Shown here: positions 45,227 to 54,954 of the stretch, in pieces | Layout: each line of letters begins with the position of its first letter | Position numbering within the stretch: position 1 is the first letter of the stretch | Assembly: GCA_913774355.1 (NCBI GenBank) | Contig: CAJYGB010000013.1 | Span: 29,162 to 93,161, forward strand | DNA: 64,000 bases | DNA from: an uncultured Chryseobacterium sp. | Lineage (GTDB): Bacteria > Bacteroidota > Bacteroidia > Flavobacteriales > Weeksellaceae | Direction of reading: 5' to 3' | Notes under the pieces: model-generated | Told to the model about the DNA's origin: nothing | Database searches by the model: none | What the model saw: the letters and a program-made list of their open reading frames with translations, nothing else | Position numbers and translations under genes: made by a program

Positions 45227-45899
45227 AAAAACTAATACCGCTATTCTTTATTTTCATCTGTATGCGGATATTTTCCCAGGAATATCATTTTGATTACTCA
45301 GTAGAAAGCCAGGAAAATCAGACAAAACCAAATAAAGAGAAACGAATATCTACGTCTTTTTACGATACTAGAAATAATGTTTATTTACAATTGGCAAAAT
45401 ACGATAATAGGCTAAGAGCTTCAATCTATGATAAAGATAAGTATTTGAGGCATTCTTTTAAAGTAACCGAAACAAAAGGATCCGTGATATTTGAATATAC
45501 TCATACAAATGATTTCAGTAAGAGTAAAAATTACAGTTTTCTAAGAACGAAATTATAGAGGTGAATCAAATTGATTCATTGCATTATGAGGTTGTCGTTT
45601 TTAAAAATAAGAAGAAAACAAAAAGAAGATTAACTGCAATCGTATCATTGGAAAAATCAAAGTTTAATTATCTGGAAATGTACATTGAGCATTCCAAAAC
45701 GGATGAGATGAAAAATAAAATTAAACAGTATCTGGATCTTACTTCTAATCATTACATAATTACAAACATAAAATTAGATTATTCAGAAGGGTATTCTTCA
45801 GAGATTTCATACAAGATAACGAATGTCGATTTCTTGTTAAAGCTTCCTGAAAAGCTGATCATAAAAGAATATGATTTCTTTAATGAATTTCAGGAATAG
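45223..45899 (+). pseudogene. Broken gene for a secreted hypothetical protein (single frameshift)
   Basis: Two adjacent open pieces that read best as one protein of about 225 residues. The first (45223-45558) starts with a signal peptide MKKLIPLFFIFICMRIFSQ and ends ...FLRTKL. The second continues one frame over as ...IEVNQIDSLHYEVV to a stop at 45899. Adding one A to the A run at 45550-45552 joins them as TKIIEVNQIDSL. No start codon with context precedes the second piece except a GTG. I do not recognise the family. Either the gene is inactivated or a sequencing error removed one A. Confidence 0.65.
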
Positions 45900-46339
45900 C
45901 TTATTCCCCAACATAATGATCATTATTTCTTCATCCTGTAAATTTCCACATACGGCCGAATAAGGAAACAGCCCAAAAAATTCATCCGGAATTCTTAACT
46001 GATGCTTTTTCCGATCAGGATTTTGAAAAAATATTGGTTTTCAATTTAGAGCTGAGGTTTCCGAGTATAGCATCCGGATCCTTAAAAACCGTTGTATCAT
46101 GAGTCACCAGTAAAGTTTGTGCGATTTAATATTTACTGATACGTCTAAAGTTTTTTAGGTTTCTACAAATAGTTTTTTAAGGGGACCGATCCCCGTGAAA
46201 TAACGGTTTCTCAATCGATTTAAAATTAATTTAACATCTGTTTAAATAATACTTGACAAAGGGGTGTCCGATGTCGTATATTTGCAGTCCGAAAATTACA
46301 CCTTGTAATTTCAGTAATTTTTAAACCGTAATTTAAAAA
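45900..46339 (+). promoter_or_regulatory. Spacer holding the queA promoter
   Basis: CTTG (46252-46255) and TATATTTG (46277-46284) are 21 bases apart and match the Bacteroidetes -33/-7 pattern, 56 bases before queA. The remaining 350 bases show no gene or clear structure. Confidence 0.6.
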
Positions 46340-47389
46340 ATGAAAACATCAGATTTTAATTTTGATCTTCCTGCAGAATTATTGGCAGAGCACCCATCCG
46401 AACACAGAGACGAAGCAAGACTAATGGTTTTGGACAGAAAAACCGAAACGATTGAGCATAAACTCTTCAAGGATGTGGTAGACTATTTTGACGAAGGAGA
46501 TCTTTTTATCTTTAACAATACCAAAGTTTTCCCGGCCCGTCTTTACGGAAACAAAGAAAAAACCGGAGCGAAAATCGAAGTTTTCCTGTTGAGAGAGCTA
46601 GACAAGGAAACGCGTGTTTGGGACGTTCTGGTAGATCCTGCAAGAAAAATCAGAATCGGAAATAAATTATTCTTCACGGAAGACGAATCTCTGGTGGCTG
46701 AGGTTATCGACAATACCACTTCAAGAGGAAGAACCCTGAGATTCTTATTCGATGGTTCTTATGAAGAATTCAGAGCCAAACTGAAGGAACTTGGCGAAAC
46801 GCCGCTTCCTAAATATATCAAAAGAGATGTTGAGCCGGAAGATGCCGAAAGATATCAGACAATCTATGCAAAAGTAGAAGGTGCCGTTGCAGCTCCTACC
46901 GCAGGACTTCACTTCTCAAGACATCTGATGAAAAGACTGGAAATAAAAGGGATTGATTTTGCTGAAGTTACCCTTCATGTAGGATTGGGGACCTTTAACC
47001 CGATTGAAGTGGAAGACCTTTCCAAGCACAAAATGGAATCTGAGGAAATTTTCATCGATGAGAAAAATGCTCAGATCATCAATAATGCCGTTGATGCTCA
47101 CAGAAGAGTTTGTGCAGTAGGAACCACCACGATGAGAACCCTGGAAACCTCCGTTTCTTCCAATAAGAAAATTTCCGCTTTCCACGGATGGACGAATAAG
47201 TTCATTTATCCGCCGCACGATTTCGGAGTAGCCAACTGTATGATCACCAATTTCCACACGCCGAAATCTACCCTGATTATGATGATTGCCGCGTTTGCAG
47301 GAAGAGACTTCATCATGCACGCTTACGAAGAAGCCGTAAAAGAAAAATACAAATTCTACTCGTACGGGGATGCGATGTTAATTTTATAA
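46340..47389 (+). CDS. queA: tRNA preQ1(34) S-adenosylmethionine ribosyltransferase-isomerase QueA
   Basis: Converts preQ1 in the tRNA anticodon to epoxyqueuosine using the ribosyl part of SAM. The 349 residues have the full family pattern: [20 protein letters not shown] at the start, [20 protein letters not shown] near residue 58, [14 protein letters not shown] near 180, HVGLGTF near 212 and [19 protein letters not shown] near 302. A good promoter lies directly upstream. Single gene. Confidence 0.96.
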   Translation: MKTSDFNFDLPAELLAEHPSEHRDEARLMVLDRKTETIEHKLFKDVVDYFDEGDLFIFNNTKVFPARLYGNKEKTGAKIEVFLLRELDKETRVWDVLVDPARKIRIGNKLFFTEDESLVAEVIDNTTSRGRTLRFLFDGSYEEFRAKLKELGETPLPKYIKRDVEPEDAERYQTIYAKVEGAVAAPTAGLHFSRHLMKRLEIKGIDFAEVTLHVGLGTFNPIEVEDLSKHKMESEEIFIDEKNAQIINNAVDAHRRVCAVGTTTMRTLETSVSSNKKISAFHGWTNKFIYPPHDFGVANCMITNFHTPKSTLIMMIAAFAGRDFIMHAYEEAVKEKYKFYSYGDAMLIL

Positions 47390-47393
47390 AAAA

Positions 47394-47431
47394 TAAGTAA
47401 AAAGAGCCAGGTTAAAGGTAAAAAGTTAAAG
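47394..47431 (+). repeat. Left inverted repeat flanking the four-helix-bundle remnant
   Basis: Contains AAGAGCCAGGTTAAAGGTAA followed by AAAGTTAAAG. It is the imperfect reverse complement of the stretch at 47790-47822, the shared core being AGAGCCARGTTAAARGTAAA. Confidence 0.7.
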
Positions 47432-47439
47432 AACACAAT

Positions 47440-47786
47440 ATGAAACAAAATGATTTACTTACAAGAACTTTTTGTTTGGAGTGAATTGTCTTAAGTTTTT
47501 AAGAATACTGCCAAATGATCCTGAAAGTAAATTAATTAGGTTTTAACTTGGAAAATCAGCCACTTCGATAGGGGCAAATTATGAAGAATCACAAGCAGGA
47601 TCTTCGAAAGCTGATTTTAAAAATAAGGTGAAAATTGCCTTAAGAGAAGCTCGGGAAAGCAATTTCTGACTTCGGATTTTAAAAAATTTAGACAGTTATA
47701 ATTCAGAAGAATTTCAATTATTGTTAAATGAAAGCGCTGAATTAAAAAATATTTTAGCAGCAATAGTTAACAACACAAAGTTGTAA
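47440..47786 (+). pseudogene. Decayed four-helix-bundle (S23/IVS-type) protein gene
   Basis: Reads as a protein of the four-helix-bundle family (related to the S23 rRNA intervening-sequence protein). The recoverable order is MKQNDLLTRTF, a one-base deletion in a T run, then FGVNCLKFLRILPNDPESKL, TAA in place of a Gln codon, LGKSATSIGANYEESQAGSS, KADFKNKVKIALREARESNF, TGA in place of Trp, LRILKNLDSYNSEEFQLLL and a proper stop. One frameshift plus two nonsense codons make it clearly inactive. It sits between queA and rlmN inside an inverted repeat pair. Confidence 0.85.
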
Positions 47787-47789
47787 AAC

Positions 47790-47822
47790 TTTTGAATTTT
47801 TACTTTTAACTTGGCTCTTACC
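47790..47822 (-). repeat. Right inverted repeat flanking the four-helix-bundle remnant
   Basis: On the minus strand it contains AGGTAAGAGCCAAGTTAAAA then GTAAAAATTC, partner of the left copy at 47394-47431. It ends just before the rlmN start. Confidence 0.7.
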
Positions 47823-47827
47823 TATAT

Positions 47828-48862
47828 ATGAAAGATATCCGGACTTTATCACTTGACCAGCTTAAAGAATACTTTGCTTCTTTGGGAGAAAAACCGTTCC
47901 GCGCGAAGCAGGTATACGACTGGCTGTGGAGTAAAAATCTTCATTCGATTGATGAAATGACGAATCTTTCGAAAACCCTTCGGGAAAGAATTGCCGAAGA
48001 ATATACCATTAATCCGGTTTCGGTGGACCAGCTCCAGAAGAGTACGGACGGAACCATTAAAAATGGGGTAAAACTGCATGACGGTTTGTTAGTGGAATCC
48101 GTTCTTATTCCTACAGAAACCAGAACAACAGCCTGTGTTTCGTCTCAGGTAGGATGTTCCCTGAATTGCGAATTCTGCGCGACGGCAAGGCTCAAGAGAA
48201 TGAGAAATCTTGAAGTAGCCGAAATTGTGGACCAGGTGGCCCTGATCGACAGCCAAAGCAAAATGTATTTCGACAGGCCGCTTTCCAACATCGTTTTTAT
48301 GGGGATGGGCGAGCCGATGATGAACTACAAAAATGTAGTGGAAGCCATCCGTAAGATTACCCAGCCGGAAGGTTTGGGCATGTCACCAAGGAGAATTACC
48401 GTTTCCACTTCGGGAATTCCTAAAATGATAAAGATGCTGGCCGATGAAGAACTGAAGGTGAAATTGGCATTGTCGCTGCACTCGGCTATTGAATCCAAGC
48501 GTAACGAGATCATGCCGTTTTCCGATAAGTTCCCATTAACGGAAATTATGGAATCCCTTCAGTATTGGTATAAAAAAACAGGCTCGGTTATTACTTTTGA
48601 ATACTGTGTATGGAAAGGCATCAATGACGGTGATGAAGACATCAAAGCTTTAATTAAATACTGCAGGCAGGTTCCTTCCAAAGTGAACCTCATCCAGTAT
48701 AATCCGATTGGCGACGGAAAATATGATCAATGCAACAAGCAGGCGGAAGAAAATTATATCCGTCAGCTTGAAAATGCCGGAATCGTCTGTGTGGTAAGAA
48801 AAAGCCGCGGAGGCGATATCGATGCAGCCTGCGGCCAGCTGGCCAATAAAACAACGGATTAA
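47828..48862 (+). CDS. rlmN: 23S rRNA (adenine(2503)-C(2))-methyltransferase RlmN
   Basis: Radical SAM enzyme methylating A2503 of 23S rRNA (and A37 of some tRNAs). The 344 residues include KPFRAKQVYDWLWSKNLHSI near residue 22, the cluster motif CEFCATARLKRMRNL with its CxxxCxxC cysteines near 112-119, MGMGEPMMNY, and the C-terminal methylated Cys region CVVRKSRGGDIDAACGQL. The start is 6 bases after the right inverted repeat. Confidence 0.96.
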   Translation: MKDIRTLSLDQLKEYFASLGEKPFRAKQVYDWLWSKNLHSIDEMTNLSKTLRERIAEEYTINPVSVDQLQKSTDGTIKNGVKLHDGLLVESVLIPTETRTTACVSSQVGCSLNCEFCATARLKRMRNLEVAEIVDQVALIDSQSKMYFDRPLSNIVFMGMGEPMMNYKNVVEAIRKITQPEGLGMSPRRITVSTSGIPKMIKMLADEELKVKLALSLHSAIESKRNEIMPFSDKFPLTEIMESLQYWYKKTGSVITFEYCVWKGINDGDEDIKALIKYCRQVPSKVNLIQYNPIGDGKYDQCNKQAEENYIRQLENAGIVCVVRKSRGGDIDAACGQLANKTTD

Positions 48863-48911
48863 ATTTTTATTAAAAAAATTAAAAATTTTTCTTAACAAAT
48901 TCTCAAAACCT

Positions 48912-48919
48912 TAAATTTG
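48912..48919 (+). promoter_or_regulatory. -7 box of the sterol desaturase gene
   Basis: TAAATTTG matches TAnnTTTG. Because an upstream in-frame TTG (48917) lies within this box, the ATG at 48938 must be the true start. Confidence 0.6.
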
Positions 48920-48937
48920 CAGGACAAATTTGAAGTG

Positions 48938-49876
48938 ATGGTGGATTACTTTTTAGGTGAAGACGGATTAGAAAGTGTATATGCTTGGTCTATCCCGATC
49001 CTCGCTGCGATTATCTTGGCAGAAATGATTTACAGTCATATCTCTGAAGCCAAGCTGTATAACGGAAAAGACGTTGCAACAAGTATTTTTCTGGCGGTGC
49101 TCAATTTCGGGCTTGATCTTGTGATGAAGGCTTTTGCCATGGCAGTGATGTTTTTCTTTTACAATCACAGGCTTTTTACGTGGGACTTTACCCTCTGGTA
49201 CTGGCTGCTGTGCTTCGTCGTAACCGATTTTGCCTATTTTGTACTGCATTATGTGGATCATCATTCCAGAGCCTTCTGGGCCGTTCATATTACCCATCAC
49301 AATTCTGAATATTTTAACCTGACGACCGGCTTCAGAAGCCCGGTGCTCCAGCCTTTATACCGGTATCTCTACTTTTCACCGTTGGCTTTTTTAGGCTTTG
49401 ATCCGTGGCATATCATGGTGGTATACGCCATCGGTCAGGTATACGGAACCTGGGTGCATACGCAGACCGTAAAAAGCATGGGCATCCTGGAATACATCCT
49501 GGTTACTCCTTCACATCACCGGGTACATCATGCCTGCAACATTAAATACCTGGACCGGAATATGGGAATGTGCCTGATCATCTGGGATAAAATGTTTGGA
49601 ACTTTCGAAAAGGAAGACCCGAATGTTCCTGTAAAATATGGAATCTATCCTAAAATGCCGGACAACAAACCGGACACCGTTCTCTTCTACGAATGGCGGA
49701 AAATCTGGAAAGACATCAAACAGCCGGGACTGAAACTTTCAGACCGTATTAATTATATTTTCAATTCGCCGGGATGGAGGCATGACGGAACCGGGAAAAC
49801 CGTAAGACAGTACCAAAAGGATTACTTCGAAAGAAAAAACAAACAGAAGGAAGGAAAGCAAAAGAAATCGGCTTAA
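48938..49876 (+). CDS. Sterol desaturase / fatty acid hydroxylase family membrane protein
   Basis: A 312-residue membrane di-iron enzyme. After about three hydrophobic segments come the histidine clusters HYVDHHSRAFW, HITHHNSEY and later PSHHRVHHACN, which bind the iron pair in this superfamily. A Lys/Glu-rich C-terminal tail follows. Family members hydroxylate or desaturate lipids such as fatty acids, ceramides or carotenoids. No lipid-synthesis neighbours pin down the substrate, though a polyprenyl synthase lies 1.2 kb away. Confidence 0.9.
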   Translation: MVDYFLGEDGLESVYAWSIPILAAIILAEMIYSHISEAKLYNGKDVATSIFLAVLNFGLDLVMKAFAMAVMFFFYNHRLFTWDFTLWYWLLCFVVTDFAYFVLHYVDHHSRAFWAVHITHHNSEYFNLTTGFRSPVLQPLYRYLYFSPLAFLGFDPWHIMVVYAIGQVYGTWVHTQTVKSMGILEYILVTPSHHRVHHACNIKYLDRNMGMCLIIWDKMFGTFEKEDPNVPVKYGIYPKMPDNKPDTVLFYEWRKIWKDIKQPGLKLSDRINYIFNSPGWRHDGTGKTVRQYQKDYFERKNKQKEGKQKKSA

Positions 49877-49903
49877 ATAGGTTCAGGCTAATGACAGCGT
49901 AAC

Positions 49904-49937
49904 GTCATCCTAAGGCTCCCAAAGGATTTCGCAAAGC
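49904..49937. repeat. GTCATCCTGAGC-type dispersed repeat, copy 2
   Basis: GTCATCCTAAGGCTCCCAAA followed by GGATTTCGCAA aligns with the copy at 24554-24587 over 34 bases. The rest of the spacer up to the next gene shows nothing. Confidence 0.65.
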
Positions 49938-50155
49938 TTTATTAAGGGCTGTGAGTTCCTCAGTCAAAAGGTTTGATTTTCATTGAGACCACAAAGGATA
50001 ACATCAGGTCTGCAAAAATTTTCATACACGGTCTGTTATTCCTTAATGCTTTAACATACCGTTTAAGATCCAATAAATTTAATCTCATCGGATCATAGGT
50101 AGGAACAAATTTTGGTCATTATCTTCCCGTTTATATTTAAATAATACTTTATCCG

Positions 50156-51019
50156 ATGAAAAAAACACTCCTGATCATTGCCTTGGCTATTTCCACTTTA
50201 TCATTTTCCCAGCAATCCACACTGCTGAAAATCAGGAAATACAGAGTCGGCTATCTGGATAACCGGATTAAAGAAAGTTCGGGGTTGAGCCTTATCAACG
50301 GAAAACTGTATACATTTAATGACAGCGGCAATACGCCGGAACTTTTTGAACTGGATAAAAAAACGGGAAACATTATCAGCACCATAAAAATCAACGGGAA
50401 AAATAAAGACTGGGAAGCCTTAACCAATGACGGGCAGAATTTTTATATCGGTGATTTCGGAAACAACGGAGGAACCAGAAAAGATCTGGAAATATATAAA
50501 GTCCCTGTTAAGAACGATTCTATTCAGCTGATTTCTTTTGAATATCCCGAACAGCAGGAATTCACACCCAAATATTCCCAAACCGATTTCGATGCGGAAG
50601 CTATGGTATATCTTGAGAGTAAGATCCATCTATTTACCAAAGAATGGGGTACAAAAGCCACGAGCCATTATATAATCGATCCTGAAATCCCCGGAAAGCA
50701 GCAGGCTGAAAAAACGGAAACCTATAAAACAGGCTTTATGGTGACGGATGCTTCCTATTTTAATAAAAAACTATACCTGATCGGCTATACAAAGAAAACC
50801 GAAGTCTTTCTGAATATCTTTACCGAAAGCTCACCGGGAGTATTTTTTAACGAAAATCCTGAAAAATATTATCTGGGAAGTGCTTTAGCCATTGGTCAGA
50901 TCGAAGGCATAGCAGTGGATGATAGCGGGATATATATTTCCGGGGAGAAATTCAATTCTCCGGTAGGCGGCGGAAAACAGAGCCTCTATTTTATCCCGAA
51001 AGATAAACTCGGGAATTAA
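50156..51019 (+). CDS. Secreted hypothetical protein, probable beta-propeller
   Basis: A 287-residue protein with a signal peptide (MKKTLLIIALAISTLSFSQ). The mature part has repeated strand-turn units such as NGKLYTFNDSGNTPELFELD, TNDGQNFYIGDFGNNGG and MVYLESKIHLFTKEWGTKAT, which look like blades of a propeller of the SdiA-regulated or phytase-like kind. No catalytic motif stands out. Probably exported; function unknown. Confidence 0.8.
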   Translation: MKKTLLIIALAISTLSFSQQSTLLKIRKYRVGYLDNRIKESSGLSLINGKLYTFNDSGNTPELFELDKKTGNIISTIKINGKNKDWEALTNDGQNFYIGDFGNNGGTRKDLEIYKVPVKNDSIQLISFEYPEQQEFTPKYSQTDFDAEAMVYLESKIHLFTKEWGTKATSHYIIDPEIPGKQQAEKTETYKTGFMVTDASYFNKKLYLIGYTKKTEVFLNIFTESSPGVFFNENPEKYYLGSALAIGQIEGIAVDDSGIYISGEKFNSPVGGGKQSLYFIPKDKLGN

Positions 51020-51023
51020 ATTC

Positions 51024-51054
51024 CCTTGAATTTGCCTGAAAAAAATTATCTTTG
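51024..51054 (+). promoter_or_regulatory. Promoter of the polyprenyl synthase gene
   Basis: CTTG (51024-51027) and TATCTTTG (51047-51054) with a 19-base spacer, a good Bacteroidetes-type promoter. It lies 34 bases before the GTG start. Confidence 0.55.
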
Positions 51055-51088
51055 TGGGAATTAATAATTTATCCATCATTCAAAGACT

Positions 51089-52066
51089 GTGGCCAACACT
51101 GTAGAAGAAATCAAGCGACCGATCAATGAGGAAATGAAACTTTTCGAGCAGAAGTTTTATGAATCCATGCAGAGCAAAGTGCCTTTATTGGATAAGGTCA
51201 CCCGTTTTATCGTTACGACAAAGGGGAAGCAGATGCGTCCGATGTTTGTATTTCTCTGTGCAAAGCTTGTAGGGATAGTCAATGAAAAAACCTATCGCGG
51301 TGCTTCCATGATCGAGCTGATTCATACGGCGACGCTGGTCCATGATGATGTGGTGGATGAAAGCTTCAAACGCCGTAATTTCTTTTCCATCAATGCGCTT
51401 TGGAAGAACAAAATTGCCGTTTTGGTAGGGGATTACCTTCTGTCGAAATCGGTGCTGCTGTCTACGGATCATAAAGATTACGATCTGCTCGGTGTGATTT
51501 CCAGGACCATCCGCGAAATGTCGGAAGGGGAGCTTCTTCAGCTGGAAAAAGCAAGGAAGCTGGATATTACGGAAGATGTATATTATGAAATCATCCGGCA
51601 GAAAACAGCTACTCTCATCGCTGCATGCTGTGAAATCGGCGTGTTGTCGAACAATGCGGACGAACAGCTGGCCAAAAAAATGATGGACTTCGGAACCTAT
51701 ACGGGGATGGCCTTTCAGATCAAAGACGACCTCTTCGACTATCTTACCTCCAACGTGATCGGTAAGCCGGTGGGAATAGATATAAAGGAGCAGAAAATGA
51801 CCCTTCCGCTGATTCATACCTTAAAAAATGCGGAAGAAAAGGACAGGAAGTATTATTTTAATACCATCAGACGCTACAACAACGACCAGAAGCGGGTGAA
51901 GGAACTGATTAGTTTTGTTAAAAGTTCCGGCGGCCTCGATTATGCTATTACGGTAATGAAAAATTTCCAGCAGAAAGCAAAAGATATTCTGAATGAATTT
52001 CCGGATTCCGAAGCAAAAAGGTCGCTGCACATTATGCTCGATTATGTGATTGAAAGGAAATTCTAG
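51089..52066 (+). CDS. Polyprenyl (octaprenyl-type) diphosphate synthase
   Basis: A 325-residue trans-prenyltransferase that chains isopentenyl units to make the side chain of menaquinone or similar. First Asp-rich motif HDDVVDES lies near residue 87 with GKQMRPMFVFLCAKL before it. The second, IKDDLFDY, is near 213, and GKPVGIDIKEQKMTLPLIH follows. The start is a GTG at 51089; no nearer ATG fits the conserved N terminus. Chain length cannot be deduced safely. Confidence 0.92.
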   Translation: MANTVEEIKRPINEEMKLFEQKFYESMQSKVPLLDKVTRFIVTTKGKQMRPMFVFLCAKLVGIVNEKTYRGASMIELIHTATLVHDDVVDESFKRRNFFSINALWKNKIAVLVGDYLLSKSVLLSTDHKDYDLLGVISRTIREMSEGELLQLEKARKLDITEDVYYEIIRQKTATLIAACCEIGVLSNNADEQLAKKMMDFGTYTGMAFQIKDDLFDYLTSNVIGKPVGIDIKEQKMTLPLIHTLKNAEEKDRKYYFNTIRRYNNDQKRVKELISFVKSSGGLDYAITVMKNFQQKAKDILNEFPDSEAKRSLHIMLDYVIERKF

Positions 52067-52067
52067 T

Positions 52068-52361
52068 TTAAATTATTTTCAGGGTTACGATAATAACGGC
52101 TGCAACTATGCAAAATAAAGCGATTAAAAATAAATAATCCGCAATGGTTTCAAACCTGCCCGCACGTTTTTCATGGGCGGTGCGGATGGCCAGAAAAGAA
52201 AAGAAGCAGCTTAACGCAAAAAACGTGCACGCCAATCCTGCAAATTCGTCCAAATGCGTGCTGCGGCTGATTCTCGAGATCTTTAATGAAGTAATAATCA
52301 CCAGCGAAAATCCCAGAAGATTGCTTGAAGCATTAAGAATATGGGTCGACTTTTTCTCCAT
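52068..52361 (-). CDS. Small membrane protein of unknown function
   Basis: A 97-residue protein with three hydrophobic segments (LLGFSLVIITSL, ACTFFALSCFFSFLAI and LFLIALFCIVAAVIIVTL) separated by charged loops. It converges on the polyprenyl synthase gene with a one-base gap and is divergent from the E1 gene. I do not recognise a named family. The clear membrane topology makes a real gene likely. Confidence 0.7.
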   Translation of the reverse strand: MEKKSTHILNASSNLLGFSLVIITSLKISRISRSTHLDEFAGLACTFFALSCFFSFLAIRTAHEKRAGRFETIADYLFLIALFCIVAAVIIVTLKII

Positions 52362-52499
52362 TACCTACAAATTTATCCCAAGATAGACACATTTTTTTTT
52401 ATTATCAAATTTTTAAAAAAGATTATTAAAAATTAAAATTAATTTAAAAAGTGTATATTAGCAAAATACTTCAACATTAAAAATATTTAATATTTGGCT

Positions 52500-54932
52500 A
52501 TGCAGACTACCTATATTGAAACGCAGCAAATTTCCTTTCAGGACTTTAAAAATCAGATACTTGAAGATTATAAATTAGGCAGGATTTCTCGTGAAATGTC
52601 CTATTTGGGGAGACGGGAAGTGCTTACAGGAAAAGCTAAATTCGGTATTTTTGGGGATGGTAAAGAGCTTCCCCAGTTGGCGATGGCTAAAGTTTTTAAA
52701 AACGGAGATTTCCGTTCGGGCTATTACCGCGATCAGACTTTTGCCCTGGCAGCAGATGCCCTTACGGTAGAAAGCTTTTTTGCACAGCTTTATGCTGATA
52801 CCAGCGTCGAAAGAGAGCCGGCATCCGCAGGAAGGCAGATGAACGGGCACTTTGCGACGAGAAGCTTAAATGAAGACGGAAGCTGGAAAGATCTGACCGT
52901 GCAGAAGAATATCTCTTCAGACATTTCGCCCACAGCCGGACAGATGCCGAGATTACTCGGGTTGGCCCAGGCTTCCAAAATATATAAATCCGTAACATTC
53001 GACGGGTCCGAAAAATTTTCAAACGGCGGTAATGAGATCGCTTTCGGAACCATTGGGGACGCTTCCACAGCGGAAGGCCATTTCTGGGAAACGCTGAATG
53101 CGGCCTGTGCGCTTCAGGTACCGATGATCGTATCGATCTGGGACGATGGCTACGGGATTTCGGTTCCGACCATGAAACAGCGGGCCAAAGCCGATATAGC
53201 CGAAATGCTGAGCGGTTTTCAGAGAAAAGAAGGTGAATTCCAGGGATGCGAGATCATTCAGGTAAAAGCGTGGGATTATCCCGCTTTGCTGGATGCTTAT
53301 GCAAGAGCGGAGCAATTTGCAAGGGTAGAAAGTATTCCGGTAGTGGTGCATGTCATTGAAGTAACGCAGCCCCAGGGACACTCGACTTCAGGTTCCCACG
53401 AAAGATATAAGAATGAAGAACGCCTGGCCTGGGAATCCCGGTTCGACGGGCTGGTGAAATTCAAAGAATGGATTCTGAATTATTCCATCGAAATCGACGG
53501 CAAAGAAGAGGTTCTGGCTACGGCGGAAGAGCTGGAGGCCATCGATAACGAAGCGAAGAAAACTGTGAAGGCAGGTCAGAAAACAGCCTGGGAAAGCTAC
53601 CAGAAAACCATAACGGATCTCATTCAGGCCGTTTTACCTTTGGTGGAAAACCTGAAAGGCCAAAACGCTGAAATCGAAGGGTATATCGGCCAGTTCAATA
53701 AACTGGTTTCCAAAGCCAAGAAAGATGTTTTCCATTTGGTTAGAAAAGCTTTGCTGGCCACCAGAGGATCAGATTCCCGGGAAAGAAACCAGCTGATGCA
53801 GAAGTACCAGGAAATCTTCGAGGTGGAAAAAGACAATTACTCTTCCCACTTATATTCACAATCCCAATGGAAAGCGGAGAATGTAAAAGAAATCAAGCCG
53901 GTTTACTCCGATGCATCTGAAGATGTAGACGGAAGGGTAGTGGTACGTAATAATTTTGATAAAATTTTTGAAAAATATCCTGAAACCTTAGTCTTTGGGG
54001 AAGATGCCGGAAATATAGGTGACGTAAACCAGGGGCTTGAAGGGATGCAGGAAAAATACGGTGATGTTCGAATAGCCGATACGGGAATCCGTGAAGCGAC
54101 GATCTTAGGACAGGGTATCGGGATGGCCATGAGAGGCTTGAGACCGATCGCCGAGATTCAATATCTGGATTATATCCTATATTGTTTACAGGGGATGAGT
54201 GATGACCTGGCAACCGTACAGTACAGAACAAAAGGCGGACAGAAAGCACCGGTTATCATCAGAACAAGAGGACATAGGCTTGAAGGTGTATGGCATTCAG
54301 GCTCACCGATGGCGGGAATTCTGAACCTGTCTAAGGGAATTCTTGTTTTGGTTCCGAGGAACCTGACCAAAGCGGCCGGATTCTACAACACCATGCTTCA
54401 GAGCGACGATCCTGCAGTGATTGTTGAATGCCTGAACGGTTACCGTTTAAAAGAAAAACAACCTGACAACTTAGGGGAATTCACTGTTCCTGTCGGAAAA
54501 ATCGAAGTAACAAAAGAAGGAAAAGACGTAACGCTGGTAACGTACGGCTCTACCTGGAGAATCGTGATGGAAGCGGCGGAAGCTTTGGAGAAAATCGGTA
54601 TTTCGGCAGAAGTGATCGACGTTCAGTCTCTGATTCCTTTCGATTTAACGCATGAAATCGCAGAAAGCGTGAAGAAAACCAACCGTTTGGTGGTAATCGA
54701 CGAAGATGTGGAAGGCGGAACGTCTGCTTTCATCTTACAGCAGATCTTAGAGAAACAAAAAGCTTTCAGATACCTGGATTCCGATCCGTTAACAATTGCA
54801 GCCAACGATCACAGACCGGCCTACGCCAGCGATGGTGATTACTTCAGCAAGCCGTCTGCAGACGATATGGTAGAGAAAATCTACGCGATGTTCAATGAAA
54901 CCAATCCTCAGAAATATCCGGCGATATTTTAA
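52500..54932 (+). CDS. Fused alpha/beta E1 component of a 2-oxoacid (branched-chain type) dehydrogenase
   Basis: An 810-residue thiamine diphosphate enzyme joining E1-alpha and E1-beta in one chain. The alpha part (about 1-390) has GDASTAEGHFWETLNAACAL and WDDGYGISVPTM for cofactor and substrate binding, and HSTSGSHERY near 300. The beta part (about 480-810) has VFGEDAGNIGDVNQGLEG, TGIREATILGQGIGMAMRGL and VIDVQSLIPFD. Bacteroidetes use such fusions for branched-chain 2-oxoacid dehydrogenase, feeding branched fatty acid primers and linking to ilv products; pyruvate is an alternative substrate. The ATG at 52500 is preferred to a TTG six bases earlier. E2/E3 genes are not nearby. Confidence 0.92.
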   Translation: MQTTYIETQQISFQDFKNQILEDYKLGRISREMSYLGRREVLTGKAKFGIFGDGKELPQLAMAKVFKNGDFRSGYYRDQTFALAADALTVESFFAQLYADTSVEREPASAGRQMNGHFATRSLNEDGSWKDLTVQKNISSDISPTAGQMPRLLGLAQASKIYKSVTFDGSEKFSNGGNEIAFGTIGDASTAEGHFWETLNAACALQVPMIVSIWDDGYGISVPTMKQRAKADIAEMLSGFQRKEGEFQGCEIIQVKAWDYPALLDAYARAEQFARVESIPVVVHVIEVTQPQGHSTSGSHERYKNEERLAWESRFDGLVKFKEWILNYSIEIDGKEEVLATAEELEAIDNEAKKTVKAGQKTAWESYQKTITDLIQAVLPLVENLKGQNAEIEGYIGQFNKLVSKAKKDVFHLVRKALLATRGSDSRERNQLMQKYQEIFEVEKDNYSSHLYSQSQWKAENVKEIKPVYSDASEDVDGRVVVRNNFDKIFEKYPETLVFGEDAGNIGDVNQGLEGMQEKYGDVRIADTGIREATILGQGIGMAMRGLRPIAEIQYLDYILYCLQGMSDDLATVQYRTKGGQKAPVIIRTRGHRLEGVWHSGSPMAGILNLSKGILVLVPRNLTKAAGFYNTMLQSDDPAVIVECLNGYRLKEKQPDNLGEFTVPVGKIEVTKEGKDVTLVTYGSTWRIVMEAAEALEKIGISAEVIDVQSLIPFDLTHEIAESVKKTNRLVVIDEDVEGGTSAFILQQILEKQKAFRYLDSDPLTIAANDHRPAYASDGDYFSKPSADDMVEKIYAMFNETNPQKYPAIF

Positions 54933-54954
54933 TTGAGATTTGAAATAAAATTTG

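Noticed and set aside
48917-48937. TTG start for the sterol desaturase
   Set aside because: The codon is part of a consensus -7 promoter element, so it is not in the transcript.
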